Counted from the first letter of the stretch, positions 35,201 through 47,893 are shown. The stretch is DNA of 64,000 nt from Apricaphanius iberus (GCA_028564705.1 JAPXFQ010001351.1:434001-498000); one strand, 5' to 3'. The notes: generated by a model from the sequence alone, not told the origin. Numbers and translations are program-made.

Positions 35201-36655
35201 ATTAGATAGCGGTGAGATTGTGTAGGGTTGACGTTTGTTTTGTTGTTTGTATGGCATTTGCTTCCCGAGTAATCATTATCTAACAATCTTAAACTGGTTT
35301 TCTACCCTCATTCATACTGCAATCTTTCCATCCCTCGTTGATGTGCTAAGGAATGCTCACACCTTAGTGCCATGGCACTTCAATCCAATGTGAAATCAGT
35401 TGCAGGAATCCAACAGGACAAACCATCTGCTTGTAAATGCTGATTGCTACTAAGATAACGAGCTGGAAAAGAAATGAAAAAGATAACAATTATAATGGCG
35501 AATTTTGCATGGCGCCCTGGAGTCCTGCAGCTGTGCACGGTTCATCTAGACTTGTTGTGCCTCTGTTTTGGTGTAGAGCAAAATTCCACTTTTTGTCAAG
35601 TTTTTTGTTAGCAGTTGTGCTGTGCAGTGGAGGGTGGAGAAATGGATATGTGTGTGAGTCAACAGCTCCAACGATCTTGTATTAAGAGAAGAGTTGTATG
35701 ATGGATCTCTAACCACTCAACCACCTGAAAATCTGCTCACTGTTACCACCCTACCCTGCAGATATATCACTGGGAAACTACTGACAATTACAGGATTTGG
35801 TGGATATGATTTCTCCTAGGTGAAGAGCAAACATTTCTTCAAGCATAATGTGATTTATGGCCAACAGGATTGGATTTATAGTTTAAGGCATGTTGTATCT
35901 GGTTGAAACTTCTGTTAGGTCAAACTCACTGGAAAAGAAAAGAAGGCAACTTACAACAAGATATGAGAAATACCATAAGTGCCTGTGAGTTTAGAGCATT
36001 GGTATTTTTTTTATAGGTATGCAAGTATTCTGGAACCAAAAAAAACAAATTTCTTTCTACTTTCATCTATCAGCTCAGCTAACTGTTAAAGCTATTAGTT
36101 ATTTCAACCAATTTAATGAGAAATGCCTGTAAAGTTTAACGGTTGCTTCTTCCTTCTCTGAATACCATTAAAATGATCTCATGTCAAAAAAATGAGCAGA
36201 TGAGAGTTACATGACAGAAGGTCACAGACACTGAGAAATCACTGTCGGGATCATGGGAACCATTCTAAGGTAGTCCAATGCTTAAATGAAACGAATATTC
36301 ATTTAATATTCAACTTGAAACTAAGTTTACAGTGGTCTTTGCAGTTGAAGTGAGTGTGATGTCAGAAAAACTGACACCGCTGTGCTTCATTCAACCGCCT
36401 TGTAAGGCTGCAATTTAAATCACTGGTAACAGTAACGGCGTTGCAACGATAGGAAAAGTAATTCAGTAGATGACTCTGTTACCTTAAAAATAATGCAGTT
36501 AGCAACACCGTTATACTTAAAGGTCGTTAAGGCCAACTCTGATGACAAGGCTAATGTATTCAGAGGGAGGGATCTTTGGCCCATCTACTCTGCACAATCA
36601 GGATCATCAGGAGTTCTGGGTTGTCTGTTATGCTGTCATCTCTTAAAGGAAGGGT
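35201..36655. other. Unassigned stretch
   Basis: No recognised gene or repeat. Confidence 0.5.
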
Positions 36656-36972
36656 TCAAGGTTTTTTTTCAACCTGGAACTGTTTTTTTTTTTAGCAAAT
36701 ATTACATTCATTTAGTCACCCAGATAAGTTTGGAGGTACTTGTAGTCGTTCAGGAGGAGTTTATATAGAGTCCCGTTCAGCGTATATCCATATAATGGGA
36801 GTCAATATTGTCAGGAGTTCGCTGCCGGTAATAAAGCATTATCTGCCCCAAAATTCTGTTAATTTAACCATGGCTTGTTACTAAACATTAACACTACTCC
36901 CCTCTGAGTTCAAAACGTCTCAGAAGTGTTTATTTGTTCGGTTCCGGGTTGTTTTAGAGGAGCAGGACTGAG

Positions 36973-37521
36973 GCCCTGTCCACACGTAGCCGGGTATCTC
37001 ACAAAGCGGATATATTTTTATACGGGTTGGCCTGTTATCCACACGTAGCCGGAGGTTTTCGGCACCAAAAACGAAGCTTTTTAAAAACTCAGACCAAAGT
37101 GGAGATTTGCGTTTTCTCCGTTTTCAGTATCTGCGTATCGACGGTTGAAAACTGAGTTTTAAGAGTCTTAACGTCACTATCCGCAACAAAAAATACTCCA
37201 ACACCACATCTGCGACCTGTGTTTACTCTCGAGAACAGTATTTATTTCCTCAGCGCTGTGTTGGTATCATCCATTGTTAAAGCGCGTCTTGTTTGTCTGC
37301 TTTTATAAGCTGTATGACTGCTGCGTGCTGAAGATAGAGGATATAAAGTTTCTCTTGGCGGATAGGACTGGGGAGAAGACTGCGCCCTACAGGTTTGCCA
37401 CGTCTATGAATGTGCTGAAAAACGCATTTATCTGGTTACGTGTGGATGGAGTTTTTTTTTTTTTTAAAGGAGCAGAGGAAAATCTTCGTTAAAAAAAAAC
37501 CAGTCTACGTGTGGACATGGC
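36973..37521. mobile_element. MITE with GTCCACACGTAG termini
   Basis: Left GGCCCTGTCCACACGTAG and right CTACGTGTGGACATGGCC form an 18-base inverted repeat with one mismatch. Inner copies of the same motif occur at 37028-37051 (ATCCACACGTAGCC) and about 37435 (TTACGTGTGGATGG), a subterminal-repeat layout seen in fish hAT-like MITEs. The pentamer CTGAG borders both ends (36968-36972 and 37522-37526), a possible target duplication, although hAT elements normally duplicate 8 bp. The two small frames inside are not recognisable. Confidence 0.65.
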
Positions 37522-37776
37522 CTGAGTTGGACTTTCACTCTGTACTTTATGGCGGTCTGTTAGACAAAAGTTGCTACTGCAGACATCAACGTGGTTCACG
37601 TTTACGTGTTTCAAAATTGCACTGAATGACCAGTTGGACTAACTTCAGCTTCTACAGGCTCCCTTTCCCGAACCAACGCAGACTACAGCTGTACTGGCGG
37701 GTGCAACATTACTGAAATCCCAGTTAGTGTAAATTGGAATTGGTAACATTAAAAGCCTGTAAAAACTCATTTTTTA

Positions 37777-37804
37777 CAGAGGTGCTAATACCTTAGCACC
37801 TCTG
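37777..37804. repeat. Perfect 12-bp hairpin
   Basis: CAGAGGTGCTAA, loop TACC, TTAGCACCTCTG. It sits at the inner edge of the right foldback arm. There is no T-run after it and no transcript evidence. Confidence 0.8.
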
Positions 37805-38095
37805 AGACGTTCTGAACTCACAGGGGAATATCGCTAACTATTCATAACAAGACAAGGCTAAATGAACGTGTGTTGGGGCAGACAATGCCTTATCACTAGC
37901 GGCGTACTCCAGCCCCCGTTGACTCCCATTATATGGATATACACTGATCATGACTCGATATAAACTCGTGAAGAATGGCTCCAAGTAGCTCCACACTTGT
38001 CTGGGTGAGGAAATTAACATAATATTTGCTAAAAAAATATGGTCCAGGTTGAAAAAAAAAAAACTTTTTTACAGAGCAGAAAGGTACTTTTAGCA

Positions 38096-38165
38096 GATAG
38101 GATTTAGATAGGGTTATGTGTGGATGGAGATTTGTTTCTTAAAGAAGCAGAGGAAAAACCGGGCT
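38096..38165 (+). mobile_element. Second partial copy of the GTCCACACGTAG MITE end
   Basis: TTATGTGTGGATGGAG, AAGCAGAGGAAAA and GGGCTACATATG parallel 37430-37515 (TTACGTGTGGATGGAG, GAGCAGAGGAAAA, AGTCTACGTGTG). It lies just outside the right foldback arm in the same orientation. Confidence 0.5.
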
Positions 38166-40299
38166 ACATATGTATATCGCCTTAATGTGATCAATATTGA
38201 ATGGTTTTGATGGCATGCGTAATCCAAGCAGAAGCAACATATTTGGATACAACAGATCTTTAACCAACAAGCTTAATACAGCAATCATGCACACATGCTC
38301 TTTTACCCCAGGTATGTTCAAATGATTGTGCCACTGAGGCCAATTTAATAGATTTTCAGATTACATAAAGTATATGAAAGAACATGTGCAGGTCAGCAAT
38401 TCTTGTCCTGTGGTCTAAAAAAAAAAAAAAAAAAAAAAAATTTGCCAAAAAAGGGAATTTAACCCATCAACACTTGTTCAGTCAATTGCCCCCTGAAAGA
38501 GTTTTAGGAGCATCAAAGCCAGAACAAATAGACAGGAGAATAGCCTGTATCTGTAAGCCTCGCTATAATTCCCAGATATGGCACTCAAGAGTATGTCATG
38601 TAAGTGATTTTTCTTTAATAATGACAATTCATTGTATGACAACTGTCCAGTATATTTAATATTTCTTTTTTTTTCTTTCCGTTTTCTGAAGATTTTTATT
38701 CAGCTCGATCCAACGGAAAAGAGTGCTTTTGAAAGTCTTGTACAACAAAAATAAAGATGAATCCTTTCTTATCAAAAGACACATAGTATCTGCAACTCAA
38801 AATCAGAAAAAAAAAAACTAGAATGCTTCCTGAATTTGGAGCACCAAGACCAAACTTTAAACTTTGAGCTTTCAAACCTAATCTGGCTATAAGTTATAGA
38901 AAATATAGTTATGGCTGCAGTAAAGATGTGTTTTATGGACTTGTGACTGTTTAATTAAATTGGTCATAGACACAAAACTGTCTAATCTCTCATAAACTAC
39001 CGCTCTGAGACTTTGTGTGAGGAGAGACTGTCATGAGAAGATGGTTTAAAGCTCACTTTTAGATGTCAAACAATGCTATATCACCTCACAACTTGAAAAG
39101 TTCACTAGTACCACATTGACAGCTACAGAGCAAAGGTATGGCTCCAAAACCACAAGACTATAATAACTCACCCACACACTATAAAACAGTCACTTCCTGG
39201 CTTCTTATTTGCCTGACAGGATAATTATTTCATATTTGAGTGGGGAACAAATCTGGCATTGTGAAATGCACGCTCACTGTCGTCATTCATTCAGAGCTTC
39301 ATATTAGTCACTGACTTATTTACTGACTCATTTAATCATTCCCACCCTCACATGCTGTAAGGTAATGTGTGTGTGTGTGTGTGTCAAAGGGGACACATCA
39401 GTTTTCTAAAAGAAATGAGGATAAATGATCATGTCAAATTTTGACAGAAGCTCCAACCCGTTTCTCCAAACCTATAAACAGTAAGAAAATTGACAGATGG
39501 AAATTTTATCTGAATTTTGTGTTAAAGGTGGCAAACTCTGGCTTCTGATGATTATGAGATAATGGAAAATTTCAAAACACTCAGAAAACTAATGTGGATG
39601 CCCAAATATGCAATACGATTTGTCAAAATAAGATGGAAAATTAACCAAAAAAGAAAACTTGCAGTATTTTAATAAGAAACAGATTAAATATTCACACGCA
39701 TCTGTTTTCATTCTACAATCTAAATATAAAAATGATTTTAATCACTTTGTTGACTGCAAACATTAGGTCTGCCAGACAAAATGTTCTATCTCGGTGTTGT
39801 GCCCATTTTTCCTGACTCACTACAAGCGTAGGCACGTAAAAAAAATATTCTTCAAACCTTTAGAGGATAATGTTGCCAAAACTGGTGTATGGATGTCTGC
39901 CAGACCCTAAAACCAGCTGTAAAATTATCACCCATCCAGAATGAGGATAACATGGCCCGATAATATGTCTCCTAATCCTCATTAAAAGCTTGGTTGTGAA
40001 TGCCCATATTACAGTGGAGGTGTTTTATGGACTAAATTGTGTTATTGCAACCCACAAGGTGGAGCCCCGTAACACAGTCACGCACTTACCAAAGAGAGAT
40101 TTATGCCGTTGATAGACTTTAACAACAGCATCCAAGATGAAGTGTCATGTTGAATGAGGAGGGGTAAAGGGATTAGGAACACACATTTATAGTAGCATGT
40201 TTCCCCTGGAAGAGTTTTTGCGATAACGAGGTTGCTAAATGTGGGATGAATAAATGCAATAACACCATAGACCCTTATCTGCCTCATTGTATCTGTTGT
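38166..40299. other. Unassigned stretch with simple repeats
   Basis: Contains a 24-base A run at 38417-38440 and a (GT)n tract at 39366-39384. No gene, RNA or transposon family is recognised. Confidence 0.5.
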
Positions 40300-40580
40300 A
40301 CACTGAGAGCCAGCGCTCAAACAGGGAAACAGGGAGAGGGAAAACTGTGGAAATTAACAATTTTGTGGCTGAGCTATTAGTGGCTTTTTGGCTGGCAGTG
40401 CTAAAGATGGATAGCTTATCTGACTTTAATAGCTGGCACAGCAGCATTAGTTCTGAACTGGAGCGAGGAGAGGAACAATACGGCACATTAGAGGAGCAGC
40501 CAGCACACGCCACAAAACTGCTCTAGACTTCTAATTAGCATTCGTTAACAGTAGGGGAAAGAGCAATTATGGTCTTTAAG
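40300..40580. promoter_or_regulatory. Candidate conserved non-coding element
   Basis: Complex block with TTAACAATTTTGTGG (SOX-like ACAAT core) near 40353, GACTTTAATAGCTGG near 40422, and TTCTAATTAGCATTCG near 40530. Frames on both strands run about 80-90 codons without recognisable domains, which fits stop-poor conserved non-coding DNA. Composition-based. Confidence 0.28.
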
Positions 40581-41425
40581 TAGTGCATTAGCTAATGTTG
40601 CTTTTTTTCCACATGTCAGCAGATTTATGTAGGAGAAGCGCGCTGCCATCATAGTCACTGCTTTGTGCTTACTGGGAGGTTTTAGTTGATGCCTGTGATG
40701 ACCTTAAAATACACTACTGCTGTTTGTTTACTCTAGTTATTACTGCTAACAAGGCCACAGGCTCAGTCAGACATGACTGACTGTTCGCAACCATCACAGC
40801 TGCTGCAGGAGCTTAGCTACAAAGTTATTTCATATGTGTGGTGGCAACTACATCATTATAATCTGTTTGTGCTGCTGCTTTGACAGAAAAAAAGATGCAT
40901 TCTGCTGTACTTAGAGACCATTTAGAAGTCTCAAAATTTTTCACACCCTACGTTGGAAGGACATGCAACCTTGTGTGCAAAATCTAATAATGGTCAAAGA
41001 TCTTTAGTGTGCTTTTTATAACACACTGGGTATTAATAAGGCAAAATATTTTGCAAGTAAAGTTGGAGGGGTATACAAGGTCAAATTATTCAATGTTTCG
41101 GAATACCAATGCTTAGTTTCAACATTGCAAAAACAAGGTTACAGTATATTATGTGGAATAATTCAAGCAACACTGATATTTCTATGAAGGGGAAAAAAGA
41201 GAAAGCTAATTTTCAGGTACCATGATTTTTAGCCAATCATAGAGCGAATGGCACCATAATGAAAACATAAATCTATGGGGAAAACAACAGGGTAGGCTTG
41301 GCTACTGTTAGTGCTGGAAACACTGACCAACGGATGAGAGAGAATTCTGTTAAAGTTTGGAGGTTTGGAATTAGTCTTCTTTTTTCCATAATTTCCTAAA
41401 ATTCAGATCTGCTTGCATTAAAATA
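40581..41425. other. Unassigned stretch
   Basis: No recognised gene or repeat. Confidence 0.45.
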
Positions 41426-41560
41426 GACTCTCTGCATAATGTTGCCACCAACAGGCTTGACAGTACCATGAATCATGTTTGAAATCCTTCACTTGACTCT
41501 TGCATATAAATTCTTGACAGTATGGCATTTTTGTGTCTTACCTGACCAAAAGGCTATTAC
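41426..41560 (-). pseudogene. Possible decayed Tc1-like fragment
   Basis: GCATAATGTTGCCACCAACAG, CTTGACAGTACC and a TTACCTGACCAAAAGG block recall the minus-strand reading of Tc1-like transposase genes around their first catalytic aspartate. The match is short and diverged, so this is a weak call. Confidence 0.3.
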
Positions 41561-41939
41561 CCAGAAGAGAAGTCCAGCATCTGGCCTTTAGAGCTGAAGA
41601 CTAGATTGCCACACAGTTCACAGGTGGCTGTGAAGGACAGCCACCTTTTAGAGTAACTTCCAAAAAATATTTGAGGAGCAGGGCTTCAATCTGGATTTTA
41701 AAAAAAGTTGCATCCAATCTATTTCTCTGTTTACCACAGACTCTTCCATGTAACGGCGTATACTCACTCCTGCACGTCAACAGCCCAGACACCACCACGA
41801 CACCCTCTTTATCCAGCCATCACGTAATCTTTTTTGTGAGAAACACCTAATCGCAGCATATTGACTGACCACTTATGAATGACCAAAAGACTCACTGAAT
41901 TGTGGCATTGGTGCTAGCACTGATGGCGTTAATGTCTTT

Positions 41940-42760
41940 TCAAACAGACTTAAGCCTATAGCAGTATAACTATTGCTCAGGATTACCCAGCAATCTAGAA
42001 TGAGACATGAGAGAGGCAGATCTAGGGAGAACCATCTGTTTGTCAGCTACTACCCCTCTGCCACTCATCCAACGACTGGCCAAAATCAATCTGGTTTTAA
42101 CTGTATCCTTTACCAAAAAGGAAGGTTTTAAGCCCGCTCTAAAAATTAAGACAGGGTGTCTCCCTCACAGACTAAACTGGGAACTATGGTTCCACATGAG
42201 AGGACCTGGATAATTTAAACATCTGCCTTCCATTCTATTTTTAGAAATCCTAAGAACTACCTGCAAACCTGCAGTCTGACAGCAAAGTGCTCTGTTAGGA
42301 AAACATGGAACAATTAAATCTCTGATGAATGATAGAGTTTGATTATTAAGGGCTTTATATATATTTATATATAATTAACATGGAGCTGAAGAAGGTAAGC
42401 TAAAACAGGAAATATGATCTCATTTTAATATTCATCAGAACTGTTTCTGCAGCATTTTGGATCAACTAAAGACTTTTAATTGCCTTTTGTGGACTTCCTG
42501 ATAATAACAAATTAAAACAGTCCAGCCTTGATGTTACAGATGCTTGGACTAATTCTTCAGCATCACTCCTGGACAGGATGTTTCTAAATGTAGTATTCCG
42601 GCGATGAAAGAAGGAAATCCAATAATTAACAGGAAACCTGTCAGCAGCCTCAGTTTATGGTGACACTGGTGATACAACATCTTCCAAGTCCAAGACTGAG
42701 CCTTGATGAGTCCTGGGTTGTCCTCTGAAAATCATCACAGTTTATTACAGTTTCCTTTTA
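41940..42760 (+). repeat. Teleost dispersed repeat, internal part
   Basis: Ordered motifs match an internal portion of the long repeat family whose start is at 32066: AAGCCTATAGCAGTATAACT, GGTTTTAAGCCCGCTCTAAAA, ACAGGGTGTCTCCCTCACAG, TTCCACATGAGAGGACCTGG, CCTGCAGTCTGACAGCAAAG, GCAGCATTTTGGATCAACTA, CCTGATAATAACAAATTAAA and CAGTCCAGCCTTGATG. It is diverged, with small deletions. No protein is recognised. Confidence 0.65.
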
Positions 42761-45700
42761 TCTGCCATCACATGAATAAAACGTTGGTACAATTTAGTAT
42801 TCCAAGAAGTAACGGCAAACACACATCAACATCATTTTGGAAAACTTAAAACAAGCTAAAATGTAGGTTCTAGAAATGCATGACTTTAACCCAATTGAAA
42901 CATAATGGAATTTTTGTAAAAGTTGGGCATAATTAGTACGCTAGCTGTTTTAAATCAGGTCCACAGATTTCATAATTTGTTAAATATTTACTAAAGATTA
43001 TGCAAAGACCTTAGTCATGGAAAAGTTTGGTTTGCAGCTTGCTAAGGGGCCTTAAACCAACTATAGGTAGGTATGTCTATATATGTTTGAGACTGTAAAG
43101 ATTCTTTCTCTTTGAATTAGATGAATACCACAATGAATTCAAAATGATGCACTTTGTTCTTTTTCTAAATTAATTATATTTATGTGCGATACAGTAATAC
43201 TATCCCATAAAAGAATGCTTCAAATTCATAAATTAAAGCCAAAAGTTAGAATCCCACTCATTGTGTTGATGATTAGGCTAAGACTGCTTTCGACTTGCTC
43301 TACTTAGTTCTTTATGTGATACTTGGGGAAACAAAAATCTAATTCTCATACCATACTTCTCATTCTATGGTATTTCAGTGGCTATTAGCTAAGTAAAATA
43401 ATTTAACTGTAGATAAAAGAAGACTAAGGTAAGTGAAGTAGATTTCCAGTATCGTCTTAGATACTATGTTGTTTGTAGGCTGCAGGATCAACCCAAGAAT
43501 TGGCCCCAGGCTATTTTGGAATGCCAATAAAGCAGGTTGCTATGGCCACAGCATTGCACTGCCATAACATGTTTATTTTGTCATAGTATTTTATCCCTAT
43601 TGTGTTTGTCACACCGCAGAGTTGGTTGCAAAATTCTTCAGCATTATTCAGAATAGGGTTCTTATTTTTGTATCTCTGGTCACTGCATTGATTTTACTGC
43701 GAAAAACTGATCAACAGAGCTTTGGAAGTAATGTAGCTACTATGTCCATACTTTTACCCTTCACCAGCCGCATTGAAGCGATTCCTTTTTAAGGTCCCTC
43801 AATTTAAAGCCAATTATTAAGTTGAACCAAGTATTGCTATAAAACAAATAACATTTTACAAGAACTGCTGTTTGCCTCTATAGGCTAGGGTGCCACATCT
43901 GACAAAGAAACCAGTCAGTTTTGTGGCCAATGTCTGATGTACTGTTTTTTTTTTTTATTACTATTTTCACAGTTTGAACTGCTCAGATCAGTTTGAGTAA
44001 ATTCTTATTTCATTTTTTTCTAAAATAACTGAAAAGATATTAAACTAGGATGTATTTTTATAGCATTCCTGCCATAAGAGAATACTAATTGTTTATATTT
44101 GAAGGAGATAAATCATCCTACTGTGCACGATAAGCAGATAAAACGATTACAGTTTACATCTGAAACTGACTTTAGCATCTTATTTGAGTAATTAGCTAAT
44201 ATCAGGATTATTGCAATTAATCATAAAAACTGATACCCTCACTCAGATTTCCAAAAAGATCAATCCACCATCTTATTATCTGCTGAAAGTCTTACTCCCT
44301 CTCACAAGTTGACTGAAAATGCAGCCATGTCGCGACATATCTTGTTAATTATTTTCAATGTCATCTTGATGTCATCAAATCTATGGGTCCTCTGACCTCA
44401 TTATAAACACCTGACTATTCATTCAGTAACATAATCTAAATAAAAATCTAAATCATTTGGTAGCAATTCAATATGTGGTGTTTACTGGAAAAATATCTTA
44501 TTTTCAAGCAAAAAAAATCATGAGTTTGCTCATCAGCGCGTCTTGTCGTATTTCTATATAAACAGGTAATAATTGTGTCACTAAATAAAATTATCAGTCC
44601 TATTAATATTATATAGTAGAGGTCCCAATGGCCCCAAAACAACAGAAAGGAAAAGGGCTAATCTGTCAAAGTTTCATATTTGGAGAAGATTTTTATCAAA
44701 ATAAACAAAACAGTATGGAACAGATGCAGAAACTTTTTTTTTTTTCAGACTCAGTCTCTTGTGGAAATAAAACTGGTTGACCCATGAACAAACAAAAGTT
44801 GCCGTAGGCTGATTGATATATAATTTCATATGACTTCATGATCACAAATGAGGGAGAACGGACACATTTTTTAGTTGCTATGTGTAATTGAAACTTTACT
44901 CAGGCATATATATTGTTCATGCCACCACATGTTTTATGCGGTGAAATGATTCCCTTTAGGAATTTTTCCACTTTGAGCTTAATCAAAAAATGCTGTTCAA
45001 GTTTGCATTGACTCTAAAGAGAAATCTGCAACTTAACACAGACACACTTATTAACAGGACATTGACAAGGGATGCAGCTGTTTGATTGGGACTAAAAAGA
45101 ACGCAAGTGTACTTCTTGACATGCTATTCACAGGCCTGTCAGCAGGTTCAAGCTCGACTGCAGAGCGCCCTCAGACCGTACTGTGTAGAATGAGACAGGC
45201 GGAGACTCTGACATCTAACAATAACATCCACGTGAGAGGCGTGATAAAAGACATGTCATTCTTGTTAAGCACGGAAATCACAGAGGACAAAAAAAAGGTA
45301 AGCAGAAGTTTGCCTTCTTCCGTTTTCTTATTATCTTTCTTATTATTACTGCTGTGGGCAGTCAAGGTTCACTAACAGAACACACTTAACTGTGTATGCT
45401 TTCACACACTCACCACACACACACACATAATTCCTGTCTCTCCTAACACCAGCCCTGCTCTGTGTGCTCTGCTAATATTGACTCTCCTGACTAACACTGC
45501 CTCTATTGAGTCAAACACAGAACTGTTTGACTAGAATTAGAACATCATTGAGATAACAGCCACGGACCTGTCCAGGCTGGAGCGGCGTCGCTAATATGAG
45601 GCAGAGTAAGAGAAAGAGAACCGCAGCCGATGACGGAGATGAGAGTGCAGAGGTGAACTTCAAAACCAAGACAAATGTTTTCATACTTTTTTTAATCACT

Positions 45701-46329
45701 AGTACCCAATAACAATTACTTGTGAAGTGTCTCTCTGTGAAATTCAACACCTTTGCCGTTTCTGTTTGAGCAGAGCTGTGTTTATTTGTTCGCCTTTCTG
45801 TCATTAAGCTCATTGAGGCCTTGAGCTCGCAAAATTGTTTTTTCACACAAATTATTGTGTAGTTTGCGTCTCCGTGATGAAAACTGTGCTGTCAAACTTC
45901 TTGGCAGTAGGAATAAAAGCTTGCGTTCTGTGCCAAAGCATGCTTTTTATCTGAATGCTGGTATTAAATTCTTATCATTGGTTACACATTGCAGCTATAA
46001 TGTTAACAGCTCTACCCAACCGTAAAATGCACACGCAGACAAAAATACACAGATAAGAAAAGCCTACTTGATTAATCCTCACATGCAGGCCTACTCACCT
46101 GCTTGGTAGCTTTTTATCTCCATCTCTCACGTACACATTTCCCAGACTGTGTGTGAAATCTCTTACAAAACACTATATCTATCATTCACCTTAAGTCAAT
46201 GAATTTCTTCCATTTTATACCCTGATGTCCTTCAGCTATCAAGTCTTTTTGCTAACAGTCTCACCATATAGGTGCTTGTGTCGAAAAAAAAAAGAAAAGG
46301 ATAAATAAATAGGAGTATGAGAAACAACA
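42761..46329. other. Unassigned stretch
   Basis: Over 3.5 kb without a recognisable gene or repeat family. One open frame at 45082-45375 ends near a donor-like AAGGTAAGC and is treated as a weak exon candidate in the findings. Confidence 0.45.
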
Positions 46330-47110
46330 GGTAGAGGGTGCTTTAATTGTGTCAGGAAGTCAGTCTTCCAGATGGCACCACCAGAGCATGGAACCATCAA
46401 CTGGTGCAAAAGGGCGGAGTCTCCTAGTGCTTCGCAACTGCAGGTCATCATCATCAGACTGGCTTCATAAGGAGCTACCAGTCACGGATCCAGTTCCAAA
46501 AAAAACGTCTCCCCGTTTGATTGGTCGCTGTGAGATTATGGCCATCATCAGTCCAATTGCTGTCCATCTCCATTTGCAAAGCCTGTGGCTAAATCCCCCT
46601 TTTCATGTTTCCCACTGGAAAACTGGTTCTTTCCAGTGTTCCTGAACTCCTTTCAGTGAGGTCGCGGTTAGCAGGATAAAGTCCTGAGGATCGGTTTTGG
46701 ATGCCCCGGTCCTTTATTCTTAATGACTTGCTCATCACCGACCATGAATCGTCCCTGCAGACCCCCAGTTGGTAGTTTTTAAGAGGGCAGTTGATAGCAG
46801 GAAGTCTGGGTTGTCTGCATTCTGCTCTCTCCTGATTACTTCTCCAGATGGCGCTATGGAACCATCTACAGTGCTAAATGAAGTGTGTCAGAAAGTCTAA
46901 GTTGTCTGTATTCTGCTGGGTTGTCTGTGTTTTGGAACCATTTAGCGGTGCGGAAGGGCAGAGTCTCCTGCTGCGTAACTGGCTGCCATTCGACTCCTAA
47001 GTGCTTTGCCTTCCGAGGTACCTCTAGCCCTCTTAGTCCCAGCAAATTTCAAAACTATTTTAATTACCTTGTGGTCTTACCTCTTGGTAATTTCTTCGGT
47101 GACCGTCTTC
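46330..47110. repeat. Locally duplicated block
   Basis: TGGAACCAT...GGTGC..AAGGGC.GAGTCTCCT occurs at 46388-46422 and again at 46933-46967. AGGAAGTCTGGGTTGTCTGC at about 46799 recurs as AGAAAGTCTAAGTTGTCTGT at about 46890, each followed by ATTCTGCT. The block is therefore built from diverged direct duplications. Neither the origin nor the family is recognised. Confidence 0.5.
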
Positions 47111-47462
47111 AAGGTACTTTCCTGATCACCTTTCAGTTCCACCATAACCTGTTTCTTCACTCCGCAGTGAAGCTTGTATCAAAAAACGTTTCTTTTTTTC
47201 CCTTTTTTTTACGTCTCCTGTCAGTGTGGCACTCAGAAATCTGAGTACCAAGTGCAAGCCCAACAGATTTATTCTCAGCATTGCAGCTTTTGCTATATTA
47301 CTCCATATATGTCTGAAAAATCTTTATTAGAGATCTCCAAACAAATGGTTCAGTACAGTCCTCTTGGATATGTAGTGGCCTTATGACACCATCTTGAGTC
47401 AACCTGCTTGTCATCTGATGAATAAGATATCCTTTAACTCATGAAACGCTTAATCCTTAAGG
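47111..47462. other. Unassigned spacer
   Basis: No recognised feature. Confidence 0.5.
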
Positions 47463-47715
47463 GGTCGCGGTCACCAGTCCATCGCAGGACCACATAGTGA
47501 CAGAAAGGACAAACAACCATGCACGCACACACAGGACAATTTAGATTGATCAATTAACCTGACAGTCATGTTTTTGGAGTTTGGGAGGAAGCTGGAGTAC
47601 CTGGAAGGAACCCACGCATGCACAGAGAGAACATGCAAACTCCATGCAGAAAGATGCAACTTGGCTGGGATATGACTATAACAGTGTTAACCACTGAGCC
47701 ACCATGCAGCCCCAC
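47463..47715 (-). mobile_element. SINE-like teleost repeat, copy 3 (antisense)
   Basis: On the minus strand it reads GGGCTGCATGGTGGCTCAGTGG with TTAACACTG (A-box-like head), TTTCTGCATGGAGTTTGCATG, TTCTCTCTGTGCATGCG, CCAGGTACTCCAGCTTCCTC, AAAAACATGACTGTCAGGTTAATTG, TGCGTGCATGGTTGTTTG and CTGCGATGGACTGGTGACC. The most complete of the three copies in this window, with the tRNA-like head retained. The B-box part is damaged. Confidence 0.75.
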
Positions 47716-47824
47716 ATATTAACACATATGGAATTATGTTGTACTTTTACAAAAAATAACCTGAAGTCATGAAAATGAAGAAAACGCATTGAATGAGAAG
47801 TTGTGTCAAAACTTTTGCTCTGTA

Positions 47825-47830
<6 letters not shown>

Positions 47831-47890
<60 letters not shown>
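47831..47890. repeat. (AT)30 microsatellite
   Basis: Sixty bases of uninterrupted AT. Frames crossing it encode only alternating Y and I and are not genes. Confidence 0.97.

Positions 47891-47893
<3 letters not shown>

Larger units (their letters stand above)
36660..38065. mobile_element. Foldback structure with about 270-bp inverted arms
   Basis: The left arm (about 36660-36932) matches the reverse complement of the right arm (about 37798-38065). Shared words include TTTCAACCTGGA, TTAGCAAATATTA, ATATCCATATAATGGGAGTC, TCTGCCCCAA, GTGAGTTCA/CTGAGTTCA and ACGTCTCAGA. The left outer edge carries TTAAAGGAAGGGTTCAAGG; no equivalent edge is seen on the right, so the right end is lost or replaced. 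The loop contains a second, unrelated TIR element (36973-37521). The superfamily is unknown; a TTAA-type element is possible. Confidence 0.65.
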
